NCBI RefSeq assembly: GCF_014649375.1
Contig: NZ_BMSX01000002.1
Location: 62,001 to 126,000 of the forward strand
Direction of reading: 5' to 3'
Source: Streptomyces aurantiogriseus
Lineage (GTDB): Bacteria; Actinomycetota; Actinomycetes; Streptomycetales; Streptomycetaceae
DNA length: 64,000 bases
The notes under the pieces were generated by a model. The model was not told the DNA's origin, searched no databases, and saw only the letters and a list, made by a program, of their open reading frames with translations. Position numbers and translations under genes: made by a program. Shown here one piece after another: positions 7,723-18,072 of the stretch; within the stretch, counting starts at the first letter, position 1; the number at the start of each line of letters is the position of its first letter.

Positions 7723-8367
7723 ATGACGCTCATGAAGCTCACGAAGAAGTCGCATGCCTGCGTCCGCCTGGAGAAGGAGGGGGGCACGCTCGTCCTCGAC
7801 CCGGGCGGATTCACCGAGGAGGACGCCGCGATCGGCGCGGACGCCATCCTGGTCACGCACGAGCACCCCGACCACTTCGACGAGGGGCGGCTGCGGGCGG
7901 CCCTGGAGGCCCACCCCGCCGCCGAGATCTGGACGCTCAGGTCGGTCGCGGAGAAGATCTCCGCCGCCTTCCCGGGCCGCGTCCACACCGTCGGCCACGG
8001 CGACACCTTCACCGCCGCCGGCTTCGACGTCCAGGTCCACGGGGAACTGCACGCCGTGATCCACCCGGACCTCCCGCGCATCACCAACGTCGGCTACCTG
8101 ATCGACGGCGGCCGGGTCTTCCACCCCGGCGACGCCCTCACCGTCCCCGACCAGCCGGTGGAGACCCTGCTCGCCCCCGTCCAGGCCCCCTGGAGCAAGA
8201 TCGCCGAGGTCATCGAGTTCATCAGGGAGGTCAAGCCCCGACGCGTCTACGACATCCACGACGCACTCCTCACCGACCTCGCCCGCCCCATCTACGACAC
8301 CCACCTCGGCAATCTGGGCGGTGCCGAGCACCACCGGCTCGCGTCGGGAGTCTCGGCGGAGGTCTGA
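7723..8367 (+). CDS. MBL-fold metal-dependent hydrolase (UlaG-like)
   Basis: A 214-residue protein of the metallo-beta-lactamase superfamily. The metal motif HEHPDHFDEG (residues about 46-55) gives the HxHxDH signature. Further ligands are plausible in VHGELHAVIHPDL and FHPGDAL, and a C-terminal segment (YDIHDALL) closes the site. It lacks a signal peptide, so it is cytoplasmic. The size and the opening MKLTKKSHACVRLEKEG fit the UlaG-like branch found in many actinobacteria, whose substrates are mostly unknown. GGATGGAG precedes the ATG at 7723; a second ATG three codons later is possible. It lies 31 bp after pcaL on the same strand and may be co-transcribed. Confidence 0.85.
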   Translation: MTLMKLTKKSHACVRLEKEGGTLVLDPGGFTEEDAAIGADAILVTHEHPDHFDEGRLRAALEAHPAAEIWTLRSVAEKISAAFPGRVHTVGHGDTFTAAGFDVQVHGELHAVIHPDLPRITNVGYLIDGGRVFHPGDALTVPDQPVETLLAPVQAPWSKIAEVIEFIREVKPRRVYDIHDALLTDLARPIYDTHLGNLGGAEHHRLASGVSAEV

Positions 8368-8406
8368 CGGACCGCGTTGTCAGAGCCTCCGGGTAGGTTG
8401 TGAGGC

Positions 8407-9186
8407 ATGCGCATCGCGACCTGGAACGTGAACTCGATCACCGCCCGCCTGCCGAGGCTCCTGGCCTGGCTGGAGAGCAGTGGCACCGACGTGCTCTGCC
8501 TCCAGGAGGCCAAGATCGCCGAGGAGCAGTTCCCGTTCGACCAGCTGCGCGAGCTGGGCTACGAGGCGGCGGTCCACGCCACCGGCCGGTGGAACGGCGT
8601 GGCGGTGCTCTCCCGCGTCGGCATCGAGGACGTCGTCAAGGGCCTGCCCGGCGACCCCGGCTACGACGGCGCCCCGGAGCCCCGCGCGATCTCCGCGACC
8701 TGCGGCCCGGTCCGCGTCTGGTCGGTGTACGTGCCGAACGGCCGGGAGGTGGACCACCCGCACTACGCCTACAAGCTCCAGTGGTTCGAGGCCCTGAAGG
8801 CCGCCGTCGCCGGCGACGCGGCGGGCAGCCGCCCCTTCGCCGTGCTGGGCGACTACAACGTGGCGCCGACCGACGACGACGTCTTCGACCCGGCCGCCTT
8901 CGAGGGCTCCACCCATGTCACCCCCGCCGAGCGCGCCGCCCTCGCCTCCCTGCGCGAGTCCGGCCTGTCCGACGTGGTCCCGCGCCCCCTGAAGTACGAA
9001 CACCCCTTCACGTACTGGGACTACCGTCAGCTCTGCTTCCCCAAGAACCGCGGCATGCGCATCGACCTGGTCTACGGCAACACACCCTTCGCCAAGGCCG
9101 TCAAGGACGCCTACGTCGACCGCGAGGAGCGCAAGGGCAAGGGCGCCTCGGACCACGCGCCGGTCGTCGTCGACCTGGAGGTGTAG
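8407..9186 (+). CDS. xthA: Exodeoxyribonuclease III
   Basis: A 259-residue endonuclease/exonuclease/phosphatase-fold protein of normal length for XthA. Visible motifs are RIATWNVNSI at the N-terminus, LCLQEAKI with the metal-binding Glu34, GDYNVAPTDDDVF, MRIDLVYG and the terminal SDHAPVVVDLEV with the catalytic His. It cleaves 5' of abasic sites and removes 3'-blocking groups in base-excision repair. ATG at 8407 lies 39 bp after the MBL-fold gene. The gene ends convergently with the TetR regulator, and a short inverted repeat lies between. Confidence 0.95.
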   Translation: MRIATWNVNSITARLPRLLAWLESSGTDVLCLQEAKIAEEQFPFDQLRELGYEAAVHATGRWNGVAVLSRVGIEDVVKGLPGDPGYDGAPEPRAISATCGPVRVWSVYVPNGREVDHPHYAYKLQWFEALKAAVAGDAAGSRPFAVLGDYNVAPTDDDVFDPAAFEGSTHVTPAERAALASLRESGLSDVVPRPLKYEHPFTYWDYRQLCFPKNRGMRIDLVYGNTPFAKAVKDAYVDREERKGKGASDHAPVVVDLEV

Positions 9187-9193
9187 GGCCTGA

Positions 9194-9210
9194 CCGGCAT
9201 GATCTGCCGG
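9194..9210. terminator. Possible short hairpin between xthA and the TetR gene
   Basis: CCGGCA (9194-9199) and TGCCGG (9205-9210) form a 6-bp stem with a 5-nt loop just after the xthA stop, in a convergent gap. No T-run follows, which is normal for Streptomyces. The stem is short, so this is only a candidate. Confidence 0.3.
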
Positions 9211-9273
9211 ACAGGACGCGTGCGTCGCCCGCCTCGGCTGCCGCGACGACCTGGCCGCCCCGCCCCGTGACGG

Positions 9274-9996
9274 TCATCTGCCGGGGTCCGCCTTCTTCGC
9301 GCGGTGCTCCGGCGCGGTGGAGAGCCGCAGTTCGAGGGCGGGCACCACCCAGTCGAGGAACTCCTCGAAGTCCATCTCGGCGAGCGGGTGGATCCTGAGG
9401 ACGTACCGCATCATGGCGAGGCCGACCAGATGGCCGGAAGCCAGGGCCGCTCGGGTCTCGGATTCCGGACGGTCCTTGTAGCCGGACCGTCCGGCCCACG
9501 CCTTGGTGCTCGCCTCGATCCGGGACCGCAGAGCCTGCGAGGTGCTGCTGTCGGCGAGCCCGGCACGGTGGACGGCGATCATCGCCTGGCGGCTCACCTC
9601 GTCCTCCCAGAAGGACAGGTAGGTCCGGGCCAGCCAGGCGGCCTCCGGCATGGACGCGTCGATCTCCCCCGTGGCCATCGTGTCGAAGGCGGAGGACACG
9701 CTGAACCTGGAGTTGATCGCGGCGTCGAACACCCCTTCCTTGTTGCCGAAGAAGTGATGGACAAGGGCCGGGTCCACCTGGGCGTCCTCGGCGATCGCAC
9801 GGATGGTGGTGCGGGCGTAACCGCGATCGGCGAACAGCCGGAGCGCCGATTCGAGGATCTGCTCCCGGGTGCCGCTGTCTCCGGGGCGTCGCCCGCTGCG
9901 TGCGCGCCGGGGGCGCGTGTCCTTGGCCACGGGGGTCCGGACGGGCCGGGTCTGCCGAGGAGTGTTCGCCGAGTCTTCCGTATTCCTGGAGGTCAT
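9274..9996 (-). CDS. TetR-family transcriptional regulator
   Basis: A 240-residue repressor. After a basic, low-complexity N-terminus (KDTRPRRARSGRRPGDSG), residues about 36-80 form a TetR helix-turn-helix (TREQILESALRLFADRGY, ARTTIRAIAEDAQV, PALVHHFFGNKEGVF). A helical ligand-binding domain ends with PALELRLSTAPEHRAKK. The ATG at 9996 follows CAGGGATCTC; the frame is open further upstream but has no better start. The DNA-binding core is unusually far from the N-terminus for TetR. Ligand and targets are unknown. The divergent DUF6278-like gene and the 9-bp direct repeats at 10112-10136 make self-control and control of that neighbour plausible. Confidence 0.9.
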   Translation of the reverse strand: MTSRNTEDSANTPRQTRPVRTPVAKDTRPRRARSGRRPGDSGTREQILESALRLFADRGYARTTIRAIAEDAQVDPALVHHFFGNKEGVFDAAINSRFSVSSAFDTMATGEIDASMPEAAWLARTYLSFWEDEVSRQAMIAVHRAGLADSSTSQALRSRIEASTKAWAGRSGYKDRPESETRAALASGHLVGLAMMRYVLRIHPLAEMDFEEFLDWVVPALELRLSTAPEHRAKKADPGR

Positions 9997-10111
9997 GAGA
10001 TCCCTGCACTTCACGCGGGGGCAGTTCCATGAATTCACCGCAAAGTGAAAACATCCTCCATCTTCACCGGGCCCGCTCACGCCGTCGGGGGACGGAGCAA
10101 AGTCCCCATGC

Positions 10112-10136
10112 GTTGAACTCACTAGGTGTTGAACTC
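10112..10136. promoter_or_regulatory. 9-bp direct repeat upstream of the TetR gene
   Basis: GTTGAACTC occurs at 10112-10120 and again at 10128-10136, a 16-bp period, in the 249-bp gap between the divergent TetR and DUF6278-like genes. Nearby lies TGAATTCA at 10029-10036. Either could be a regulator site. No -10/-35 pair stands out. Confidence 0.3.
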
Positions 10137-10245
10137 TACGAGGCGTGAATAGCCTTGGCAAGGCTCCGGCCCGCCCGGGCCGCGGCGAGGGGTGCGGCCC
10201 GCGCGCCTGTGGTGCGCACGCCGGTGCGAATGTCACGCTGGGCGT

Positions 10246-10665
10246 ATGAACATCCCTTTCCTGGGCAGCAAGCGCAAGAAGGACGCTGAAGCGACACTCG
10301 CCGCGGACCCCGAGGGGGTTGCCGAACTCCTCTCCGAATGTGAGCTGCTGCGCTCCCTGGCGGCCCAGGAGGGTGTCCGACTCGACGACACGGTGTCCGC
10401 GTTGGAGGCACTCGACCAACTCCTGCCGCGCTGGCGCGACGACGAGGAGATCCTGCCCTTCCTCGGCAACGACGCCGGCCTCTACCTCGGCACGGTCATC
10501 GTGCGCACCGTCCCCGGCGCCGCCTGGCAGGTCTGGCCGGGTGGCCGGCCCGTCGTACGGCTGGCGTCGGGACGGGAGTTCGACGTGGTGACGGCCGGCC
10601 ACGAGTGGGCCGCGAGCGGGGTTCCCGAACTGTCCCAGCTGTACGGCGAGGTCGCGGAGACCTGA
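10246..10665 (+). CDS. DUF6278-like conserved protein
   Basis: A 139-residue cytoplasmic protein of unknown function. Starting at ATG 10246 it reads MNIPFLGSKRKKDAEATLA, followed by VAELLSECELLR, LDQLLPRWRDD and FLGNDAGLYLGTVIVRTVPG, then WPGGRPVVRLASGREFDV. From memory of the family this matches DUF6278, a small Streptomyces-restricted group; I could not check a database. No membrane segment, cofactor motif or catalytic triad is evident. Upstream lies the divergent TetR gene; downstream a convergent hydrolase. Confidence 0.75.
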   Translation: MNIPFLGSKRKKDAEATLAADPEGVAELLSECELLRSLAAQEGVRLDDTVSALEALDQLLPRWRDDEEILPFLGNDAGLYLGTVIVRTVPGAAWQVWPGGRPVVRLASGREFDVVTAGHEWAASGVPELSQLYGEVAET

Positions 10666-10888
10666 GTGCTCGGCGCGCCCGGCTGCCCACGGCGTGGTGT
10701 TCACGGCCGACGGGCGTACGACCTGCACCCGCGGCCCGACGAGTTCCGCACCGCACCGCACAGCGGCCGGGCCAGGGACTTCTCCCCAAGATCCTCAAGC
10801 ACCGGCGACATCGACTACGCTATGCCGTTCATCCGGGCCGTAGAGGCGGCAGTTCGCAGAGCTCCACCCGCCCGGCCGCGGTCGCAGA

Positions 10889-12457
10889 TCACTGCTCGCG
10901 CAGCGGAATCGACACGTACGACGGGTCGTTCGCCGGCGAGGAGAAGGTCAGCCGCGCGCCGGACGGGTTGTGCTCGAGGTAGAGCGGGTCGACCGTGTCG
11001 ACGACCAGGGCGAGTCGATGCCCTGCCGGGACGTCGTAAGCCGTGGAGTACAGCTCCAGGTCGAGACCGAACGGCTTGCCGGGGGTGCGCCCGTGGAAGG
11101 TGTACGGCGCGTTGCTGACCAGCTTGCCGAGGCCGAGCGGCCCCACGTCGTAGAGGTACGCGACGAGGGTGCCGCTCTCCTCGGTCGGGGTGACGGTGGT
11201 GTGCAGCCCGGCCGTGCCCCGGATGTGCTGGGCCGTGACGTACTTCTCGGACTGCCACACGGCGGCCCAGCGGCGGGGGAGCAGGGGGATCGAGGCCACC
11301 GGGGGCAGTTGGGCCACCTGGTCGAGGATGCTGGACAGGAAGACGATCCCGCCGTCCGCACCCGAGTCGACGTTCGTGTGGAGGGTGGTCGTGCCCGCGA
11401 GGGCGACCTTGCGGGTGGTCGCGGCCACCGACTTCCAGTCCGGATAGCCCTCGTAGCCGCCGGTGGAGCGGGACTTGAGCCGCACCGGCTGCTCGCGGTC
11501 GATGCCGTTGTCCTCGCCCTTGAGGTAGCGGTCGAACCAGCGCCCGGTGTCGGTCCACACGTCGTTGGGCAGGCCGAACAGGCCGGTGAGCTCGGGGGTC
11601 GCGTGGTCGCCGGGGCGCAGCTCCAGTCGCTTCGGGCCGGTCAGCTTCTCGTAGAAGTCGGCGCTCTGGTTGGGCGGGAAGACGGTGTCGCCCCAGGCGC
11701 CGGCGAGCAGAACCGCCGTGCCGTTCTTGTTGATCCGGTCCACATAGGTACCGGCGGAACGTTTCCTCCCCCAGGCGATCATCTCCTGCTCCCGGGCCAG
11801 GTTTCCGGAGAGGAAGTCGGAGAACATCCGCCGGGTCTCCGCGCTTTCGCGGCCGGCGACGGTGCCCACCGTGTGCAGCAGGGCCGCGGCCTGGGTGTGC
11901 TGTGTGCGGCCGGAGTAGATCGAGCCGATCAGGTCCGCCCAGCCGCTGAGCGAGGCGACGGCCCTGATGCGCGGATCGTGCGCGGCGGCCAGCAGGCTGA
12001 TGCCGGCGCCGTAGGAGACGCCCGCCATGCCGATGCGACGAGGATCGGCCGGGGTGTGGGCGAGCGCCCAGTCGACGACCTCGGAGGCGTCGGCCACGTC
12101 GCGCGGGCCCGCGACCTCTATCTCGCCGCCGGACTGCCAGAAGCCCCGCACGTTGTAACCGACCACGACATAACCGGAGTCGGCGAGTTTCTGCGCCTGC
12201 GCCAGGTACTGGGCCTGGGGGAAGCCCCAGGCCGTGGGCAGCACGATCAGGGGGTGGCGGTGCGTGGCGTCGGCGCCCGCGGGTGTGACGACGTTCGCCT
12301 TGAGGACGGTGCCGCCGTCCCCGCGGATGTCGACGAAGCGGACGCTGTGGCCGGTGGCCTGCGCGGTGGGAGCCAGGCCGAGGACGCCACCGGCGACCAG
12401 GGATGCGGAGACGGCGCCGACAGCCGTCGTACGCAGGGCCTTGCGGTGGTGTCCCAC
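10889..12457 (-). CDS. Secreted CocE/NonD-type alpha/beta hydrolase
   Basis: A 522-residue exported hydrolase. The GTG at 12457 is preferred: GAGGA sits 6-7 nt upstream of it but only 1 nt before the alternative GTG at 12463. The N-terminus is a signal peptide (RKALRTTAVGAVSASLVAGG, ending AQATG). The alpha/beta hydrolase core includes VVGYNVRGFWQSGGE, the nucleophile elbow GMAGVSYGAGISLL, and acid/base candidates near GAWGDTVFPP and RPGDHATPELTG. The C-terminal third is a jelly-roll-like region (LEHNPSGARLTFSS), as in the S15/CocE family of X-Pro peptidases and acyl esterases. The substrate is unknown. Inverted repeats upstream suggest dedicated regulation. Confidence 0.9.
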   Translation of the reverse strand: MGHHRKALRTTAVGAVSASLVAGGVLGLAPTAQATGHSVRFVDIRGDGGTVLKANVVTPAGADATHRHPLIVLPTAWGFPQAQYLAQAQKLADSGYVVVGYNVRGFWQSGGEIEVAGPRDVADASEVVDWALAHTPADPRRIGMAGVSYGAGISLLAAAHDPRIRAVASLSGWADLIGSIYSGRTQHTQAAALLHTVGTVAGRESAETRRMFSDFLSGNLAREQEMIAWGRKRSAGTYVDRINKNGTAVLLAGAWGDTVFPPNQSADFYEKLTGPKRLELRPGDHATPELTGLFGLPNDVWTDTGRWFDRYLKGEDNGIDREQPVRLKSRSTGGYEGYPDWKSVAATTRKVALAGTTTLHTNVDSGADGGIVFLSSILDQVAQLPPVASIPLLPRRWAAVWQSEKYVTAQHIRGTAGLHTTVTPTEESGTLVAYLYDVGPLGLGKLVSNAPYTFHGRTPGKPFGLDLELYSTAYDVPAGHRLALVVDTVDPLYLEHNPSGARLTFSSPANDPSYVSIPLREQ

Positions 12458-12508
12458 GGTCACTCCTCACGCGTGTCGTGCAAAGTGACCAGACGGTAGC
12501 CGTGATCT

Positions 12509-12548
12509 TTACCGGAGGTAACCCGTCGGTAAGTTACGTGCCAGTAAC
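12509..12548. promoter_or_regulatory. Overlapping TTAC/GTAA inverted repeats upstream of the CocE-type gene
   Basis: TTACCG (12509-12514) with CGGTAA (12527-12532) and GTTAC (12533-12537) with GTAAC (12544-12548) form two adjacent dyads rich in the same GTAAC/GTTAC word, about 50-90 bp before the hydrolase start. This looks like a multi-site operator. The regulator is unknown. Confidence 0.45.
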
Positions 12549-12570
12549 GATCGTTGTCCTGTGAAGGAAC

Positions 12571-13332
12571 TCAGGACGCGCGGTGGGAGGTCCGTGGAGC
12601 GGTCGCCTGCGCCGGCAGCGGAGACTGGGCCGCCCGTGTCACATCGGCGACCAGCTCGACCACGTCCGGGCCGTACGCCTGCGAGTTGACCACCTTCAGC
12701 AGCAGCACGAAGGAGTTGTTGCCGTGCTTGCGGTGCAGCCGCTCGTGGTTGCGGGCGAGATAGCGGGTCGCCGCCTGGTTGGTGATGGCGCGTTGCCCGC
12801 AGAAGAGGAACACCGGCCGGCTCTCGCGGCGCTCCCCGGCGGTCAGACGGGCGAGGATCACGTACTCGGCGCGGCCCGGCTCCAGCCGGTAGCGCTCGCC
12901 GCCGATCTGGAAGGCGCCCCGGTCCGGGCCGGGTTCGGCGTCCACATTGACCCGGACGCCGGGCAGCAGGGACCCGAGGTGGGCCATCATCCGGCGGTTG
13001 GAGGCCGGGCCGCCCACACAGAACTCGGTGCGCTCACCGAAGCCCTGCTGGGCCGCGTCGTGGGCGACGACCTGCGCGTGCGCGTTGCAGTCCTTGATGA
13101 GCGCGGAGAGTTCGAGCAGCGCGAACACGTCGTGGCGCATCACCGTGAGCTCGGGCCCGCCCGCCTCGCGGTTGACCACCAGCAGCGACTCCGAGTTGTC
13201 CGGCAGCCCGAAGAACGCCTGCTTGCGCCGGAGTTTCCGCTTCCACAGATAGGTGCGGGCCACCCAGCCGAGCGCGGCACTGATGCCGGCCGCGATCACG
13301 CCCAGGGCGATGTTGCGCACGTCGTCATTCAT
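12571..13332 (-). CDS. Unrecognised single-pass membrane protein
   Basis: A 253-residue protein, start ATG 13332. One hydrophobic helix lies at residues about 5-27 (IALGVIAAGISAALGWVART), followed by a basic stop (YLWKRKLRRK), so most of the chain should face the cytoplasm. The soluble part has a conserved look: LLVVNREAGGPELTVMRHDV, CVGGPASNRRMMAHL, EYVILARLT, VFLFCGQRAITNQAATRYLA and FVLLLKVVNSQAYGPDVVEL. The GGPASN and FLFCGQR pieces resemble phosphate- or nucleotide-binding turns in Rossmann-like folds, but I cannot name the family. It precedes the CocE-type gene on the same strand with a 113-bp gap and is divergent from the gamma-glutamyltransferase. Confidence 0.7.
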   Translation of the reverse strand: MNDDVRNIALGVIAAGISAALGWVARTYLWKRKLRRKQAFFGLPDNSESLLVVNREAGGPELTVMRHDVFALLELSALIKDCNAHAQVVAHDAAQQGFGERTEFCVGGPASNRRMMAHLGSLLPGVRVNVDAEPGPDRGAFQIGGERYRLEPGRAEYVILARLTAGERRESRPVFLFCGQRAITNQAATRYLARNHERLHRKHGNNSFVLLLKVVNSQAYGPDVVELVADVTRAAQSPLPAQATAPRTSHRAS

Positions 13333-13475
13333 GGGCGCGCATGCTATCGGGCGCCGATGGCCGGAACGTACCCGTGTTCGAAGTGTGCCGTTCGTATGAC
13401 AGTGCCCGGAAGGGGGCTGTCGGGGCCCCCGCGATCTGGTTACGCTGCGCGGACGGTCCCGGACTGGAGGTACGG

Positions 13476-15275
13476 ATGCGTCGCCCTGTCGCGCGGAAAC
13501 TGTCGGTCCTGGCGGTCTCGGCCGCCGTGGTCTCGGTGGGGGCCGCGGCGCCACCCGCCGCCCAGAGAACGGCCGTTGAGAAGGTCCCGGTCGCCGTCGG
13601 CTACGGCGGTGCCGTCGCCAGCGTCGACGCGGACGCCTCCGCGGCCGGCATCGAGGTCCTGCGCAAGGGCGGCAACGCGGTCGACGCGGCCGTCGCCACC
13701 GCCGCCGCCCTCGGCGTCACCGAGCCCTACTCCTCCGGCATCGGCGGGGGAGGCTACTTCGTCTACTACGACGCCAAGTCCCGCAAGGTGCAGACCATCG
13801 ACGGCCGGGAGACCGCGCCGCTGACCGCCGACGCGAACCTCTTCCTCGAGAACGGCAAGCCCCTCGCCTTCGCCGACGCCGTCAGCAGCGGCCTCGGGGT
13901 CGGCACCCCGGGCACGCCCGCCACCTGGGCGACCGCGCTCGACAAGTGGGGCAGCAAGAAGTTCGGCTCGGTCCTCAAGCCCGCCGAGCGCCTCGCCCGT
14001 GACGGCTTCACCGTCGACGCCACCTTCCGCAGCCAGACCGCCGCCAACGAGACCCGCTTCCGCTACTTCCCGGACACCGCCGAGCTGTTCCTGCCCGGCG
14101 GACAGCTCCCGGTCGTCGGCTCGACCCTCAAGAACCCCGATCTCGCCCGCACCTACGCGGAGCTGGGGAAGAAGGGCGTCGGCGCGCTCTACAAGGGAGA
14201 CATCGCCGAGGACATCGTCGACACCGTCAACCAGCCGCCCGTGGACCCGGCTTCGGGGTGGAACGCCCGTCCCGGCAAGCTGTCGGAGAAGGACCTCGCC
14301 GCCTACCGCACCAAGCTCCAGGCACCCACGAAGACCTCCTACCGCGGCCTCGGCGTCTACTCCATCGCGCCCTCCTCCTCCGGCGGCACCACCGTCGGCG
14401 AGGCGCTCAACATCCTGGAGAAGACCGACCTGTCGAAGGCGAGCGAGGTCCAGTACCTGCACCGCTTCATCGAGGCCAGCCGTATCGCGTTCGCCGACCG
14501 CGGGCGCTGGGTCGGCGACCCCGCCTTCGAGGACGTACCGACGCAGCAGCTGCTGTCGCAGCGGTACGCCGACTCGCGGGCCTGCCTCATCAAGGACGAC
14601 GCGGTGCTCACCAGCCCGGTGGCGCCCGGTGACCCGCGCAACCCGGCGGCCTGCGCCACCGGCGGCACGGCGGCGCCGACGACGTACGAGGGCGAGAACA
14701 CCACACATCTGACGGTGGCCGACAAGTGGGGGAACGTCGTCTCCTACACCCTCACCATCGAGCAGACCGGCGGCAGCGGCATCACGGTCCCCGGCCGCGG
14801 CTTCATCCTCAACAACGAGCTGACGGACTTCTCCTTCGCGCCGGCCAACCCGGCCGTGCACGACCCGAACCTGCCGGGTCCGGGCAAGCGGCCGCGCTCG
14901 TCGATCTCGCCGACCATCGTGCTGGACAAGCACGACAAGCCGGTGGTGGCGCTCGGTTCGCCCGGTGGCGCGACCATCATCACCACCGTGCTGCAGACCC
15001 TCACCGGGTTCCTCGACCGCGGACTGCCGCTCGTCGACGCGATCGCCGCACCCCGCGCCAGCCAGCGCAACGCCGCCCAGACCGAACTCGAACCCGGCCT
15101 CTACGGCAGCGAGACGGCGAAGCGACTGGAGGCCATCGGACACTCCTTCCGGCTGAACCCGGAGATCGGCGCGGCCACCGGCGTCCAGCGGCTGCCGAAC
15201 GGCAAGTGGCTCGCCGCCGCCGAGACCGTCCGACGGGGCGGCGGCTCGGCGCAGGTGGTGCACCCGGCGCCGTAG
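13476..15275 (+). CDS. ggt: Secreted gamma-glutamyltransferase
   Basis: A 599-residue Ntn-hydrolase precursor. GGAGG at 13466-13470 sits 5 nt before ATG 13476, and the protein then opens with a signal peptide (MRRPVARKLSVLAVSAAVV). The large-subunit motifs VLRKGGNAVDAAVA and SGIGGGGYFVYY are present. Autocleavage should occur before Thr409 in NTTHLTVADKWGNVVSYT, making the small subunit and exposing the catalytic Thr. Glycine-rich SPGGATIITTVLQ completes the site. It hydrolyses or transfers the gamma-glutamyl group of glutathione and similar peptides outside the membrane. The gene ends convergently, 15 bp from the ClpC-like gene. Confidence 0.93.
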   Translation: MRRPVARKLSVLAVSAAVVSVGAAAPPAAQRTAVEKVPVAVGYGGAVASVDADASAAGIEVLRKGGNAVDAAVATAAALGVTEPYSSGIGGGGYFVYYDAKSRKVQTIDGRETAPLTADANLFLENGKPLAFADAVSSGLGVGTPGTPATWATALDKWGSKKFGSVLKPAERLARDGFTVDATFRSQTAANETRFRYFPDTAELFLPGGQLPVVGSTLKNPDLARTYAELGKKGVGALYKGDIAEDIVDTVNQPPVDPASGWNARPGKLSEKDLAAYRTKLQAPTKTSYRGLGVYSIAPSSSGGTTVGEALNILEKTDLSKASEVQYLHRFIEASRIAFADRGRWVGDPAFEDVPTQQLLSQRYADSRACLIKDDAVLTSPVAPGDPRNPAACATGGTAAPTTYEGENTTHLTVADKWGNVVSYTLTIEQTGGSGITVPGRGFILNNELTDFSFAPANPAVHDPNLPGPGKRPRSSISPTIVLDKHDKPVVALGSPGGATIITTVLQTLTGFLDRGLPLVDAIAAPRASQRNAAQTELEPGLYGSETAKRLEAIGHSFRLNPEIGAATGVQRLPNGKWLAAAETVRRGGGSAQVVHPAP

Positions 15276-15290
15276 GGCGCGGGGAGTGGA

Positions 15291-17843
<2,553 letters not shown>

Positions 17844-18072
17844 GGTGTTCCGTTCCATCGACTGCACTGCCGGTGACGACGAGTGCCCTTGCCTGCGGCG
17901 CTTACACCGGTGAGGCGGGGCGGGGCACCGTTTTCCACCTTGTCACGGTCGCTGGGGGGCGGCATGTTGTGGGGTTTTTGTGGTTCGGCGGGTGCGGGTT
18001 GTGTGTGGTTGCTCGCGCCCACGCGGCGGAGCCGTACATTGATGCAGCCCCGCGCCCCTTTGCGGCACTGCT

